64,000 bases of DNA from Granulosicoccus sp. (GCA_023300375.1 JALZWO010000059.1:1-64000), one strand, 5' to 3'. Shown: positions 1 through 10,819, counted from the stretch's first letter. Notes: generated from the sequence alone by a model not told the origin. Numbers and translations are program-made.

Positions 1-539
1 ACACCTACTTCACGCTGATTAACAATACATTTCTTGTGAGGATGGACATATTCAACGGGATCCTCGATCGTGATGATATGACCACCAGCGAATGAATTTC
101 TGTGATCTATTAGCGCAGCTAATGAGGTTGATTTTCCAGATCCAGTTCCGCCAACAAATAATACCAAACCATTTTTTGCAGTGATAATATCCTTGAGTAT
201 TTCTGGTAAGCCTAAGTTGGCGAATTGTGGAATTTCGGTTTGAATGTTTCGGGCAACGAGAGATACTTCATTGCGCTGTTTGAATATATTTAAACGGAAT
301 CTGCCGATACCTTCTGGAGAAATAGCAAGGTTCATTTCCATTTCTCGGTCAAACTCTTCACACTGCTCCTGACTCATCATTTCACGGGCAATGGCTTCCA
401 CCTCTCCATGTGCCAACGGGGTATTGCTGAGTGCTGTTAGCTCTCCAGCAAATTTGGCGCTTGGTGGTGCCCCTGTGGACAAATAGAGATCAGATCCGTC
501 AAACTCCACGAGTCGCTTGAGAAGTGCGTATATATCCAT
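1..539 (-). CDS. pilU: Type IV pilus twitching motility ATPase, PilT/PilU family (C-terminus beyond left edge)
   Basis: Reverse-strand translation starts MDIYALLKRLVEFDGSDLYLSTGAPPSAKFAGEL and contains LVLFVGGTGSGKSTSLAALIDHRN (Walker A) and HIITIEDPVEYVH; open to the window edge. PilU rather than PilT is judged from the N-terminal pattern only. Confidence 0.8.
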   Translation of the reverse strand, partial: MDIYALLKRLVEFDGSDLYLSTGAPPSAKFAGELTALSNTPLAHGEVEAIAREMMSQEQCEEFDREMEMNLAISPEGIGRFRLNIFKQRNEVSLVARNIQTEIPQFANLGLPEILKDIITAKNGLVLFVGGTGSGKSTSLAALIDHRNSFAGGHIITIEDPVEYVHPHKKCIVNQREVG

Positions 540-688
540 AGAGTTGGTATGCGTATTGTCCAGATTTAGATATGGTTAGCGGCGGCAATGAACAACAATG
601 AAAGACAAAATGTGAGACACAGTTCTTTAAAATGCAGTGTGTTCTTCGCAAGTGAAAACATGGGTGATGCCATAGAGAGTTTTATTAA

Positions 689-1570
689 ATGCTAGAAAGC
701 GCTTTTCAAATACTCAATATTCTTGCCCCAAGTTTCATATTGGCTCTGATTGGTCTTGTCTGGTTTCATAAAGGGCCAGAATTCCCTGTTCCATTTGTCA
801 CCACGCTGGTGATCAACATCGGCATGCCCAGTCTGTTGTTTTATACATTGGTCAGCACAACTGTCGATCTACGTTCTATGGCGTTTTTGGCGCTGGCGGC
901 ATTGGTTACACAATTTGTGTTTTTTTTACTGGCTGTCGCTCTGCTTCTATTCGCAGGTAAAGATTGGCGTCAGTGTATAAGCCACGTGGTCGGCAATACA
1001 GGAAATCTGGGGCTGCCGGTGTGTCTTTTTGCATTTGGTGAAGAGGGTCTTGCATACGGTATTACTTTTTTTGCTGTTCAGTGTTTCTTGTTGTTCAGTG
1101 TGGGTGAAGTGATTATTTCCGGTTCACGGAACTGGAAATTACTACTGCGTTCACCCATATTGCATGCGCTCTGGCTGGCTGTTGTTGTACGTGTTACCGA
1201 TTACTCAGTGCCAGATGTTGTGCTTAATACGCTACAACTTGCGGGGCAAGTGGTCATTCCGTTAATGCTGATAACACTGGGTGTCAGTTTGGCGGGCATG
1301 CGAGCCGCGCAGTTTCGATCAACGCTTATTTGGTCGTGTGTACGTACGGCAGTAGCGTTACTAATTGGTATGGTCATAGCGCAAGCCTTCGGCCTTAGTG
1401 GTGTCGCACGCGGTGTTCTAATAATACAAACAGTGGTGCCAGTGGCAGTATTTAACTACTTGCTGGCGATAAAGCACAATAAAGATGCTAGCGAGGTGTC
1501 TGGCATGATTCTGATCACACACCTTGCAGCCATCGTGTACTTGCCGCTGGTATTAGCTTTTGTGCTTTGA
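689..1570 (+). CDS. AEC (auxin efflux carrier) family transporter
   Basis: 293-aa multi-TM protein; VGNTGNLGLPVCLFAFGEEGLAYG motif typical of AEC permeases. Confidence 0.8.
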   Translation: MLESAFQILNILAPSFILALIGLVWFHKGPEFPVPFVTTLVINIGMPSLLFYTLVSTTVDLRSMAFLALAALVTQFVFFLLAVALLLFAGKDWRQCISHVVGNTGNLGLPVCLFAFGEEGLAYGITFFAVQCFLLFSVGEVIISGSRNWKLLLRSPILHALWLAVVVRVTDYSVPDVVLNTLQLAGQVVIPLMLITLGVSLAGMRAAQFRSTLIWSCVRTAVALLIGMVIAQAFGLSGVARGVLIIQTVVPVAVFNYLLAIKHNKDASEVSGMILITHLAAIVYLPLVLAFVL

Positions 1571-1701
1571 AGGCTGTGTGGGTATTTAAATGTTGCACAA
1601 CAGGCAGGGGGTGATCTGCAAAAAATGGCGTGTCAGTTACCGGCTGTTTGTCTATATGAATGTTGCGCACAGACGTGTAGAGGCCTGTGCGCTATGGAGT
1701 T

Positions 1702-3150
1702 TCAGGCGTCGTAGCTAGAACTCGCAACCGATGAGCCACTGCCAATCCAGTCTGTGTGATGCCATTGCTGATCCCCATCAAGTAGCTGATAGGTATGCGC
1801 GCCAAAGTAATCACGTTGTGCTTGTAATAGATTGGCCGGTAGGCGTGCATTCCGATAGCCATCATAAAATGCTAACGCGGAGCTCATAGCCGGCATAGGG
1901 ATGCCCAAAGATATTGCTTTGGAAATAACGATACGCCAACTGTTTTGTGTCTTGTGAATCTGTTTACCAAAGTAGTCATCCAACAACAGGTTAGTGAGTG
2001 ATTCATCTTTGTCGAACGCCGCTTTTATGTCATCGAGAAAAGCTGAGCGGATGATACAGCCGCCACGCCACATCTGTGCGATTCCGCCATAGTTGAGCTC
2101 CCAGTTATATTCTTTTGCAGCGGCTTGCATGAGCATATAACCCTGCGTATAAGAGATGATTTTTGAAGCTAGCAATGCTTGTCCAAGTGGCTCAATCCAG
2201 TCTTCTGGTTTGTCATCTGAATTGATGACCGGTCCGTCGAGCACTCCTGATGCACGCACTCGCTCATCCTTGATGGCAGACAGCGCTCTGGCAAAAACCG
2301 CTTCACCGATCAACGTTAACGGAATGCCTAGCTCTAGAGCGTTGATGCCAGTCCATTTGCCAGTACCTTTTTGACCCGCCTTGTCCATGATTCGATCAAC
2401 AACATGACCTTGTTTGTCTTTAAAGGAGAGAATTTCAGCTGTTATCTCAATCAGGTAGCTGTCCAGATCACCTTTGTCCCAAGCGGTGAAAGTCTTGGCC
2501 ATGGCATTGTTATCCATGCCTAACGCGCTATGCATGAAATGATATGCCTCGCAGATAAGTTGCATATCACCGTATTCGATTCCGTTATGCACCATCTTGA
2601 CAAAGTGCCCAGCTCCGCCATCACCGACCCAGTCACAGCACGGTTCGCCAGAGTCAGTTTTGGCAGCTATTGCCTGAAAAATCGGTTGTATGAATGGCCA
2701 TGCAGCTCGATGACCACCAGGCATAAGCGAGGGCCCATGGCGGGCACCTTCCTCACCACCTGATACTCCGCTGCCAACAAATAACATGCCTTTTTCACCC
2801 AGTTCGCTTGCACGGCGCTCTGAATCATCGAATTTTGAATTTCCGCCATCAATAATAATGTCACCTTCGTCGAGTAACGGAACCAGCTGATTGATGACAT
2901 CGTCCACTGCTTGGCCTGCCTGCACCATAAGCATAATTTTGCGTGGGCTAGACAGTTTGTTGCACACCTCCTGTAAAGATTCAGCGCCCACGATAGAGGT
3001 CCCTTTCGCGGGTCCTTCTATAAAGGTTTGTGTTTTTGTGAAAGTTCTATTGTAGGCAACCACCTTGAAGCCATGATCACTCATGTTGAGGATGAGGTTT
3101 TGACCCATGACGGCCAAGCCGATTACCGCAATATCTGCTGTTTCACTCAT
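1702..3150 (-). CDS. gnd: 6-phosphogluconate dehydrogenase, decarboxylating
   Basis: 482 aa; IAVIGLAVMGQNLILNMSDHGF, GSGVSGGEEGARHGPSLMPGG, GHFVKMVHNGIEYGDMQLICEAY. Confidence 0.97.
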   Translation of the reverse strand: MSETADIAVIGLAVMGQNLILNMSDHGFKVVAYNRTFTKTQTFIEGPAKGTSIVGAESLQEVCNKLSSPRKIMLMVQAGQAVDDVINQLVPLLDEGDIIIDGGNSKFDDSERRASELGEKGMLFVGSGVSGGEEGARHGPSLMPGGHRAAWPFIQPIFQAIAAKTDSGEPCCDWVGDGGAGHFVKMVHNGIEYGDMQLICEAYHFMHSALGMDNNAMAKTFTAWDKGDLDSYLIEITAEILSFKDKQGHVVDRIMDKAGQKGTGKWTGINALELGIPLTLIGEAVFARALSAIKDERVRASGVLDGPVINSDDKPEDWIEPLGQALLASKIISYTQGYMLMQAAAKEYNWELNYGGIAQMWRGGCIIRSAFLDDIKAAFDKDESLTNLLLDDYFGKQIHKTQNSWRIVISKAISLGIPMPAMSSALAFYDGYRNARLPANLLQAQRDYFGAHTYQLLDGDQQWHHTDWIGSGSSVASSSYDA

Positions 3151-3175
3151 ACTTAATAATTCTCTGAATTTACAA

Positions 3176-3847
3176 TTAGTGTGGGAGGTACTGGTGTTGG
3201 TCTAGCAGAATAACGGCATTGGCTGCCACGATCTTAGGTGTTGGCTCTACTGATACTGTGAGTACCATAGGCTCGCTACGAGGGTCGTCTAACGCTGCGA
3301 ATTGGCTGTCAAGTAAGCTATGTGGCATGAAATGCCCAGTGCGCTGATCCATCCTTGCAGAGATGAGCTCGTGGCTGCCGTGCAAAAATACGTAAACCAC
3401 GCGCCCAGCCGTATTAAGTGTTTCACGGTATTCGCGTTTGAGCGCGGAGCAGGCGATGACACAGATGCCATACTCAGAGGCTTTGTCTTGTGCATAGCGT
3501 GCGACATCCACAAGCCAAGGTTGCCGGTCTTTGTCGTTCAAAGCGTTGCCAGAGGCCATTTTTTGAAGATTGCTTTGCGGGTGCAGCTCGTCGCCGTCCT
3601 TGAAGTGCGCCGACAAGTTATTGTTCTCAAGTTCGGTGGCTATTAGCCTTGCAACGGTTGTCTTGCCACAGCCACTCACTCCCATAACAATCACAATCAG
3701 CGGTTCTGTGGTTGTCTTGAGAGTGGTGTGATTCTCCGTCGGGTTCATGTGATTGCTCGATAACACCGGTTTTAGCAGATGGCCACGGGTGGTAGTGTTG
3801 TTTGCGCTGCGAAATGGATGCGCGGTAAATGAAGTCGCTCGTGGCAT
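3176..3847 (-). CDS. gntK: Gluconokinase (real start may be ATG near 3748)
   Basis: VMGVSGCGKTTVARLIA P-loop, DGDELHPQSNLQKMASGNALNDKDRQPWL, CSALKREYRETL, MDQRTGHFMPHSLLDSQFAALDDP. Confidence 0.93.
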   Translation of the reverse strand: MPRATSFTAHPFRSANNTTTRGHLLKPVLSSNHMNPTENHTTLKTTTEPLIVIVMGVSGCGKTTVARLIATELENNNLSAHFKDGDELHPQSNLQKMASGNALNDKDRQPWLVDVARYAQDKASEYGICVIACSALKREYRETLNTAGRVVYVFLHGSHELISARMDQRTGHFMPHSLLDSQFAALDDPRSEPMVLTVSVEPTPKIVAANAVILLDQHQYLPH

Positions 3848-3891
3848 TATGATACCGTTAACAATGGTGATACAGCAACGTTGAGTAATAC

Positions 3892-4815
3892 ATGTTCGGA
3901 GAGCTGGAAGGTTGTGGTTTCGAGGTGCTGCATGAGTCGTTTGCGCAGTGTTTTGTGGGGCATGCTCGAGTAGAGCGATTGTGGACCGGTGCTCGCTGGT
4001 CGGAAGGGCCTGCCTGGTTCGCTGCTGGCCGCTATCTTGTTTGGTCGGATATCCCGAATAACCGCATGCTGCGTTGGGATGAAACTGATGGCGTTGTTAG
4101 TGAGTTCAGATCCCCGAGTAATAACAGTAATGGCAACACGGTGGACTATTGTGGGCGTCTGGTAAGTTGCGAGCACCTTGGGCGCCGTGTTACCCGAACT
4201 GAATTTGATGGCAGTTTGTCGGTATTGGCTGACAGTTTCGAAGGCAAGCGCCTGAATTCTCCTAACGATGTAGTGGTAAAAACAGATGGCACTGTCTGGT
4301 TTACTGACCCCAGCTACGGCATTTTGTCGGATTACGAGGGAGATCGAGCTGATCCGGAGTTGCCCTGTTGTGTTTATCGGATTGATATAGACGGCACGAT
4401 TGCAGTGGTTGCCGATGATTTTTTTAAACCCAATGGGCTCGCTTTTTCTCCTGATGAGTCAATTCTCTACATAGCTGACACAGGGGTGACACACGATACT
4501 AATGGTCCGAAGCATATCCGCAGCATGCGTGTGAGTTCCGATGGTAAGCAGCTTGATGGTGGGACGGTGTTTGCTGAGTGTACGGAGGGGGTTTTTGATG
4601 GATTTCGTTGTGATAGCGCTGGAAGACTATGGAGTAGTGCTGCAGATGGTGTGCATTGTTATAGCGCTGACGGCACGTTGATTGGTAAGGTACGAATACC
4701 TGAAATTGTTAGTAATGTCACTTTTGGTGGAGCAAAGCGTAACCGCCTTTTTATCTGCGGAACCACATCACTCTATAGCGTATATTTGACAGTTAACGGT
4801 TGTGCACCTGGTTAG
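3892..4815 (+). CDS. SMP-30/gluconolactonase/LRE family protein
   Basis: WTGARWSEGPAWF, RLNSPNDVVVKTDGTVWFTDPSYGI, KPNGLAFSPDESILYIADTG. Confidence 0.92.
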   Translation: MFGELEGCGFEVLHESFAQCFVGHARVERLWTGARWSEGPAWFAAGRYLVWSDIPNNRMLRWDETDGVVSEFRSPSNNSNGNTVDYCGRLVSCEHLGRRVTRTEFDGSLSVLADSFEGKRLNSPNDVVVKTDGTVWFTDPSYGILSDYEGDRADPELPCCVYRIDIDGTIAVVADDFFKPNGLAFSPDESILYIADTGVTHDTNGPKHIRSMRVSSDGKQLDGGTVFAECTEGVFDGFRCDSAGRLWSSAADGVHCYSADGTLIGKVRIPEIVSNVTFGGAKRNRLFICGTTSLYSVYLTVNGCAPG

Positions 4816-4844
4816 GCAGTAGCTAGCTCTACTCCCTAGCGCAC

Positions 4845-6047
4845 TTGTCCCTTAAGAAACGAATACCCTCTATGCAACAACGAGTAGTTAATCGCACCGT
4901 TCTCGTACTGGTGCTTGTCCTGATTTCCCTGTTGTTTCTCAAGTTACTGCAGCCATTCCTGCAAGCCATCTTCGTTGCAGGGCTTTTCGCAGCACTGTTT
5001 ACGCCTTTTTACAAAAAGGTTTTGCATGTGGTGGGTGAAAGGCGAGTGCTTGCTTCCGCCTTGACGATGTGTATTGTGTTGTTTTTCGTTGTGGTGCCAT
5101 TAGGCTTCTTGTTGGCTGTATTGGCTTCTCAGGCTATCGACATTGCGCAGACTGCCACGCCATGGATACGTCAACATCTCGCCGAACCTGGTGCTACATC
5201 GCGTCTGTTTGACGCATTGCCATTTTATAAATATGTTGAGCCTTATCGTGATTTGGCTATTGAGAAGTTTGGTGATGTGGCAGGCGTTGCTAGTGGCTGG
5301 CTGGTAGATATCATGCAAAGTGCAACCTTGGGTACCTTCAGCGTATTGCTCAACACGATGATTGTGTTGTACACGTTGTTTTTCTTTCTAATTGACGGTG
5401 ATCGTTTGTTGTTCTATGTCTTATATTACTTGCCTTTAAATGATGAGGATGAGACTAAGTTACTCAAACGTTTTACCTCTGTTACACGCGCCACGCTTAA
5501 AGGCACCGCGGTGATTGGTGCATTGCAAGGTTCGCTTGCAGGCGCAGCTCTGTATTTTGCAGGCATACCTAGCGCATTATTCTGGGCTGTCACCATGATG
5601 GTGCTGTCGGTTGTTCCGGGCATAGGCGCAGCATTGGTCTGGATACCCGCCGTGATCTATCTGTTTGTCGGCGGCAGCTACGTGGCTGGTATAGCGGTTG
5701 CCCTGTTTTGCGCAATAGTGGTTGGTCTTGTCGATAATCTACTCAGGCCCAAGCTTGTGGGTAACGACACACAGCTTCACGAGTTGTTGATTTTCTTCAG
5801 CACCTTGGGTGGCTTAATAATGTTTGGCTTCATGGGGTTTGTTATAGGCCCCATCATAGCTGCATTGTTTGTGACGATCTGGGAGTTGTACGGTGATGAA
5901 TTTAAAGACTGGTTACCTTCTACAGCTTTCAAACCGTCGGGTGCTGAAATTGTCTTGCCACATCAGCGAATGAGTGAAATCGTCGATAGTGCCGCAGGTG
6001 AGAAAAAAGTTGGATCGGATACTGCGGATGGTGGGCCGGATAAATAA
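4845..6047 (+). CDS. AI-2E family transporter (PerM-like integral membrane protein)
   Basis: 400 aa multi-TM; VDNLLRPKLVGNDTQLHELLIFFSTLGGLIMFGFMGFVIGPIIAAL motif. Confidence 0.88.
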   Translation: MSLKKRIPSMQQRVVNRTVLVLVLVLISLLFLKLLQPFLQAIFVAGLFAALFTPFYKKVLHVVGERRVLASALTMCIVLFFVVVPLGFLLAVLASQAIDIAQTATPWIRQHLAEPGATSRLFDALPFYKYVEPYRDLAIEKFGDVAGVASGWLVDIMQSATLGTFSVLLNTMIVLYTLFFFLIDGDRLLFYVLYYLPLNDEDETKLLKRFTSVTRATLKGTAVIGALQGSLAGAALYFAGIPSALFWAVTMMVLSVVPGIGAALVWIPAVIYLFVGGSYVAGIAVALFCAIVVGLVDNLLRPKLVGNDTQLHELLIFFSTLGGLIMFGFMGFVIGPIIAALFVTIWELYGDEFKDWLPSTAFKPSGAEIVLPHQRMSEIVDSAAGEKKVGSDTADGGPDK

Positions 6048-6063
6048 CGTGCCAAGTTAGTGG

Positions 6064-6867
6064 TTACCAATTGCGTGGCAATTTGCGCAGTAAATGCAGG
6101 CGTCCCTCGCGCAATTCAACGTACTCCCCTTTAACCAGCTCTGACATGATTTTGCCCACCATTTCGCGAGAAGCACCGATCATGTTGCCAAGCTCTTGGT
6201 GTGAATATTTTCTAGCCAGTTGCGATGGTTGGTCATCATTGGCGTCAACCCCGATGTGAGGATCTAAACCTGCAAGTTCGTGCAGTTTGTCGGTCAATCG
6301 CCGATAGACATTGTCCAGTGCCAGTCGGCGACTTCCTTCCGTGGCCTCGCGTAGGCGTGTGGTTAACGATCGGATGATATTAATGGCAGTGTCGGGGCTT
6401 TGCCGAAGGCACCCAAGAAAAGCCTCTTTACTGATGATCATGACCGAGGTGGGCTCAAGAGCTATGACTGAGGCGGAACGTGGGGCATCATCCAGAAGTG
6501 CTATGTCGCCGATAGCGGATCCAACCCCTTGTTCATACAGAACCAGCTCACGTCCATCATCATCGCTGAGAAATATCTTGACCGAGCCACTTTTGATGAC
6601 GTACATTGAATCGCCCTGATCGCCCTCACTCATGATGACGGCATGCTTGCGAAAACTGGATTCGCGCGCTTGGAGTGCCAGCTGTTGAAGTTGCTCCTCA
6701 GTCAAGTGACTGAACAACTCCACCTCGCTGAGCAGGCTTTGATTGTTTTGCAGTTCTGTAGTCATAGCGCAGATCATACCAATACTTTGGACTTGGGTAT
6801 TCTCACGACGGGTTATTGTTGCCATCGTTTGCTGTTCACTATTGACAACAAAGGTTCTGAGGTACAC
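6064..6867 (-). CDS. Crp/Fnr family transcriptional regulator
   Basis: Cyclic-nucleotide-binding fold (EGDQGDSMYVIKSGSVKIFLSDDDGRELVL...GDIALLDDAPRSASVIA) and HTH (YSHQELGNMIGASREMVGKIMSELVKGEYVEL). Confidence 0.9.
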   Translation of the reverse strand: MYLRTFVVNSEQQTMATITRRENTQVQSIGMICAMTTELQNNQSLLSEVELFSHLTEEQLQQLALQARESSFRKHAVIMSEGDQGDSMYVIKSGSVKIFLSDDDGRELVLYEQGVGSAIGDIALLDDAPRSASVIALEPTSVMIISKEAFLGCLRQSPDTAINIIRSLTTRLREATEGSRRLALDNVYRRLTDKLHELAGLDPHIGVDANDDQPSQLARKYSHQELGNMIGASREMVGKIMSELVKGEYVELREGRLHLLRKLPRNW

Positions 6868-6952
6868 TGAGGTCGAGCTTTGCTAAGGATTAGGCAGGTG
6901 AGAGCGTCAGACTAGGCGCGAGTAGATACCATATAAAAAAGGTGGAAAATCA

Positions 6953-8551
6953 ATGATCTTAAACAAACTACAGTTGCTGGGTTTGGCAGCGATTGGCATC
7001 GCCATGAGCTCGACATCTTACGCACAAGACACATTAGTCTATTGTTCAGAAGGCTCACCAGAGGGATTTGATCCTGCGCTCTACACGGCTGGTACGACTT
7101 TCGACGCATCATCGCGCCAGGTGTATAACAAGCTGGTTGAATTTGAACGCGGCACTACCGTCATTGCACCGGCACTCGCTGAAAGCTATGAAATATCTGA
7201 GGACGGTCTTGTTTACACTTTCAAGCTGCGATCTGGAGTGAAATTTCACACCACATCATTTTTCACACCAACGCGTGATTTCAACTCTCAGGACGTTGTA
7301 TTTTCATTTGAACGTCAGCGCCTTGCTGATAATCCTTACAACTTGGTCTCAGGTGGTACTTGGGAATATTTTAATGGCATGTCTATGCCTGATCTTATTC
7401 AATCCGTTGAAGCGGTTGACGATCTGACAGTGAAATTCACGTTGACTCGGCCTGAAGCTCCGATGATTGCCAATATGGGTATGGACTTCGCCTCCATCGT
7501 GTCAGAGGAATACGCAACAGCCTTGCTCGAGGCAGGTACACCAGAGAAATTAAATCAGGAGCCCATTGGAACGGGACCGTTCAAGTTCATCGCGTATCAG
7601 AAAGATGCTGTCATTCGCTACCAGGCACATGAAGATTACTGGGCAGGAAAAGCGTCTATCGATAATCTGGTCTTTGCCATCACTCCAGATAACTCAGTGG
7701 GTTATCAGAAACTACTGGCGGGCGAGTGTCACGTGCTGGGGTATCCTAATCCGGCCGATGTTGCCACCATGCAAGAGGATGATTCACTAACTGTTCTAGA
7801 GCAAGAGGGGCTAAACGTGGGTTATCTGGCATACAACACTACGGTGCCTCCTTACGATAATGTTAATGTGCGTAAGGCACTCAATATGGGCATTAACAAG
7901 CAGGCCATTCTCGATACTGTATTTCAAGGATCAGGGAAAGCTGCAAAAAATCCAATTCCACCCACTATCTGGTCTTATAACGACGCCACAGTAGACGACG
8001 AATATAATCCGGAAAAAGCCAAAGAAATGCTGGCAGCAGAGGGTGTTGAAGATCTGAAGATGAAAATCTGGGCAATGCCAGTTGTACGTCCATACAATCC
8101 AAATGCACGTCGTATGGCTGAAGTGATGCAGGAAGACTTTGCAAAAATTGGTGTTGAAGTAGAGATCGTATCGTACGAATGGGGTGAGTACCTGAAGCTG
8201 TCAAGAGAACTTGATCGTGACGGTGCTGTTCTTCTTGGCTGGACTGGCGACAATGGTGACCCTGATAACTTTCTTGCAGTTCTATTGGGTTGTGATGCGG
8301 TAGGCAACGGTAATCGTGCCCAGTGGTGTCATGAGCCGTTTGATGATTTGATTCAGCAAGCTAAGGTCGTATCAGATCAGGCAGAACGAACCGATCTGTA
8401 TGAGCAGGCGCAAACTGTTTTCAAAGAACAGGCGCCATGGGCAACAATAGCTCATTCCGTTGTTTACAAAACGATGCGTAACGAGGTGCAGGACTTCAAG
8501 ATAGATCCATTTGGTGGTCATATCTTCTACGGTGTATCGTTGGCTAAGTAG
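6953..8551 (+). CDS. Peptide ABC transporter substrate-binding protein (DppA/SBP family 5)
   Basis: Signal peptide; YCSEGSPEGFDPALYTAGTTFDASSRQVYNKLVEFERGTT; VRKALNMGINKQAI; 532 aa. Confidence 0.92.
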   Translation: MILNKLQLLGLAAIGIAMSSTSYAQDTLVYCSEGSPEGFDPALYTAGTTFDASSRQVYNKLVEFERGTTVIAPALAESYEISEDGLVYTFKLRSGVKFHTTSFFTPTRDFNSQDVVFSFERQRLADNPYNLVSGGTWEYFNGMSMPDLIQSVEAVDDLTVKFTLTRPEAPMIANMGMDFASIVSEEYATALLEAGTPEKLNQEPIGTGPFKFIAYQKDAVIRYQAHEDYWAGKASIDNLVFAITPDNSVGYQKLLAGECHVLGYPNPADVATMQEDDSLTVLEQEGLNVGYLAYNTTVPPYDNVNVRKALNMGINKQAILDTVFQGSGKAAKNPIPPTIWSYNDATVDDEYNPEKAKEMLAAEGVEDLKMKIWAMPVVRPYNPNARRMAEVMQEDFAKIGVEVEIVSYEWGEYLKLSRELDRDGAVLLGWTGDNGDPDNFLAVLLGCDAVGNGNRAQWCHEPFDDLIQQAKVVSDQAERTDLYEQAQTVFKEQAPWATIAHSVVYKTMRNEVQDFKIDPFGGHIFYGVSLAK

Positions 8552-8569
8552 GCCAACTATTTTTTGATA

Positions 8570-8602
8570 ACAACGGCCGCTTGTGCGGCCGTTGTCTTTT
8601 TT
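8570..8602 (+). terminator. Rho-independent terminator after the SBP gene
   Basis: Perfect 11-bp stem ACAACGGCCGC-TTGT-GCGGCCGTTGT followed by CTTTTTTG. Confidence 0.88.
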
Positions 8603-8700
8603 GCACTCAAGATCACGATCTCAGTTCCCATTTATAAGAGAAAGGGGTGTTACAGAAATAGTGTCTTGAAGCTGATAACTTTTCATGTGGAGTTCTTTGA

Positions 8701-9795
8701 ATGTCAGATCGTTTTGAATCACTACGAATCATAGCGAGACAGGAAGGTCTTGATGCCATAGCGTTAGTTCCAGGTGCTAATTTTGCACATCTGTTTAACA
8801 AGGGGTTCCATCAGAACGAACGCCCTATGATGATTTTAGTTCCGGCTGAAGGTAAGCCTTCGGCTGTGGTGCCAAATCTGGAATTGGCATCGTTCGCCGA
8901 TTTATCTTTTGAAGGTGAGGTATTCGACTGGCGTGACGAAACAGGTTACCAGTCAGCATTCGATGCGTTGATGCAGCAGCACAAGGTCAACACTCTCGGT
9001 GTTGAAGGGCAGGTGATGCGTGTTTTTGTTGATCAAGCGTTGCGTAAGAGCTCACCCTCCTTAGTCATTAGCGATGCCCAGCAAGCGATTGCCAGTTTAC
9101 GTTTGTGTAAAACACCCGCAGACGTCGATGCCATTCGTCATGCTATTGCGATAAGCGAAACAGCATTGGCCAACACCATCGATCAAGTAAAGATTGGCAT
9201 GACTGAAAGGGCGGTAGAAAGCATCCTTACACAACAGCTATTTGCTGCTGGCGCTCAGGATTTCGCATTTTCTCCTATTGTGGCTGCGAGCACTAACTCC
9301 GCACAGCCACATGCACATAGTCGCACCGACTATCAATTGCAGGCTGGAGATGCCTTGTTAATCGACTTTGGCGCACGCGCTGAAGGTGTCTGTGCGGATA
9401 TAACACGTACCTTTTTTATCAAGCATTGTGCTGATGCACATGCTGAAATCTACAATACGGTATTGGCTGCGAACAAAGCAGGTCATGCAGCATCACGCCC
9501 CGGAGCTACGGCTCATGATATCGACGATGCCACCACTCAGGTGCTGGAGTCATCAGCCTTTGCTGACAGAATCAGACACAAAACAGGTCATGGTCTTGGC
9601 CGTGATATCCATGAAGATCCTTATATTATGCGTGGTAACTCTGAGATTCTTCGTAGCGGCATGGTGTTTACCATTGAACCTGGATTGTATGAGCTATCAG
9701 AATTTGGTGTGCGTATCGAAGACGATGTATTGATCACTGATAGCGGTAGTGAGTCGTTGACTCACTTTGAAAAATCTTTAACACTCATTGGTTAA
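8701..9795 (+). CDS. M24 family metallopeptidase (Xaa-Pro peptidase-like)
   Basis: LLIDFGARAEGVCADITRTFF, HKTGHGLGRDIHEDPYI, GMVFTIEPGLY, GVRIEDDVLIT metal-site motifs. Confidence 0.9.
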   Translation: MSDRFESLRIIARQEGLDAIALVPGANFAHLFNKGFHQNERPMMILVPAEGKPSAVVPNLELASFADLSFEGEVFDWRDETGYQSAFDALMQQHKVNTLGVEGQVMRVFVDQALRKSSPSLVISDAQQAIASLRLCKTPADVDAIRHAIAISETALANTIDQVKIGMTERAVESILTQQLFAAGAQDFAFSPIVAASTNSAQPHAHSRTDYQLQAGDALLIDFGARAEGVCADITRTFFIKHCADAHAEIYNTVLAANKAGHAASRPGATAHDIDDATTQVLESSAFADRIRHKTGHGLGRDIHEDPYIMRGNSEILRSGMVFTIEPGLYELSEFGVRIEDDVLITDSGSESLTHFEKSLTLIG

Positions 9796-9811
9796 AGGAG
9801 GGCTGTGTAGC

Positions 9812-10819
9812 ATGTTGGGATTTATCTTGCGAAGGCTAGGTACTTTTATACCCACGTTTATTGGAGTGTCGATCGTATCGTTTCTGTTTATCCGTTTGTT
9901 GCCGGGTGATCCTATTCTGCTGATGGCAGGAGAACGTGGTATGAGCGATGACCGCTACGCTCAATTGATGACGCAATTCGGTTTTGACAAACCTCTGTTG
10001 ACTCAGTACTGGGATTACCTCAATGGCCTTATTCGTGGAGATCTAGGACTATCGTTCAAAACCAAAAGGCCTGTATGGGATGAATTTTTTGCTCTGTTTC
10101 CAGCTACCTTAGAACTGTCACTGTGTGCTATCGCTTTTGCTATCGGACTTGGAATTCCAGCAGGTATTGTGGCTGCCGTTAACCGTGGTAAGTGGCCAGA
10201 TCAGGCGCTTATGAGTACTGCATTGGTTGGGTATTCCATGCCCATCTTCTGGTGGGCGTTGCTGCTCATCATATTTTTCTCTGGCACCTTAGGTTGGACA
10301 CCGGTTTCTGGTCGAATTTCACTGATGTTCTTTTTTCCCACTGATACAGGCTTTATGCTCATTGACAGTTTTCGAAGTGGTCAGGCTGGGGCGCTTGCCT
10401 CTGCGGTAGAGCATTTGATATTGCCCACTATAGTGTTGGGTACCATCCCGTTAGCCGTTATTGCGCGACAAACACGGTCCGCCATGCTTGAGGTACTCAG
10501 TGAAGACTACGTACGTACTGCAAAAGCGAAGGGTTTAAGTCCACTACGGGTTAACGGTGTGCACGCATTACGCAACGCCATGATTCCTGTAATTACCGTT
10601 ATAGGCTTGTCCGTGGGTACATTGATGGCAGGTGCCATCCTCACTGAGACTATATTTTCTTGGCCGGGTATCGGTAAATGGATGGTAGAAGGCATTGGGA
10701 GTCGCGACTATACGGCAGTACAAGGTGGGCTTCTCATGATCGCAGTTATTGTCATGGTGGTGAATCTGGTAGTGGATTTACTGTACGGTTTGATCAACCC
10801 AAAGATTCGTCAACGATGA
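9812..10819 (+). CDS. Peptide ABC transporter permease (DppB-like)
   Basis: MLGFILRRLGTFIPTFIGVSIVSFLFIRLLPGDP; EDYVRTAKAKGLSPLRVNGVHALRNAMIPVITVIG EAA-type loop; start ATG at 9812 after AAAGGAGG. Confidence 0.92.
   Translation: MLGFILRRLGTFIPTFIGVSIVSFLFIRLLPGDPILLMAGERGMSDDRYAQLMTQFGFDKPLLTQYWDYLNGLIRGDLGLSFKTKRPVWDEFFALFPATLELSLCAIAFAIGLGIPAGIVAAVNRGKWPDQALMSTALVGYSMPIFWWALLLIIFFSGTLGWTPVSGRISLMFFFPTDTGFMLIDSFRSGQAGALASAVEHLILPTIVLGTIPLAVIARQTRSAMLEVLSEDYVRTAKAKGLSPLRVNGVHALRNAMIPVITVIGLSVGTLMAGAILTETIFSWPGIGKWMVEGIGSRDYTAVQGGLLMIAVIVMVVNLVVDLLYGLINPKIRQR

Noticed and set aside
10678-10815. Upstream extension of the DppC ORF
   Set aside because: It overlaps the DppB coding region in another frame; ATG at 10816 in an ATGA overlap fits the permease N-terminus.
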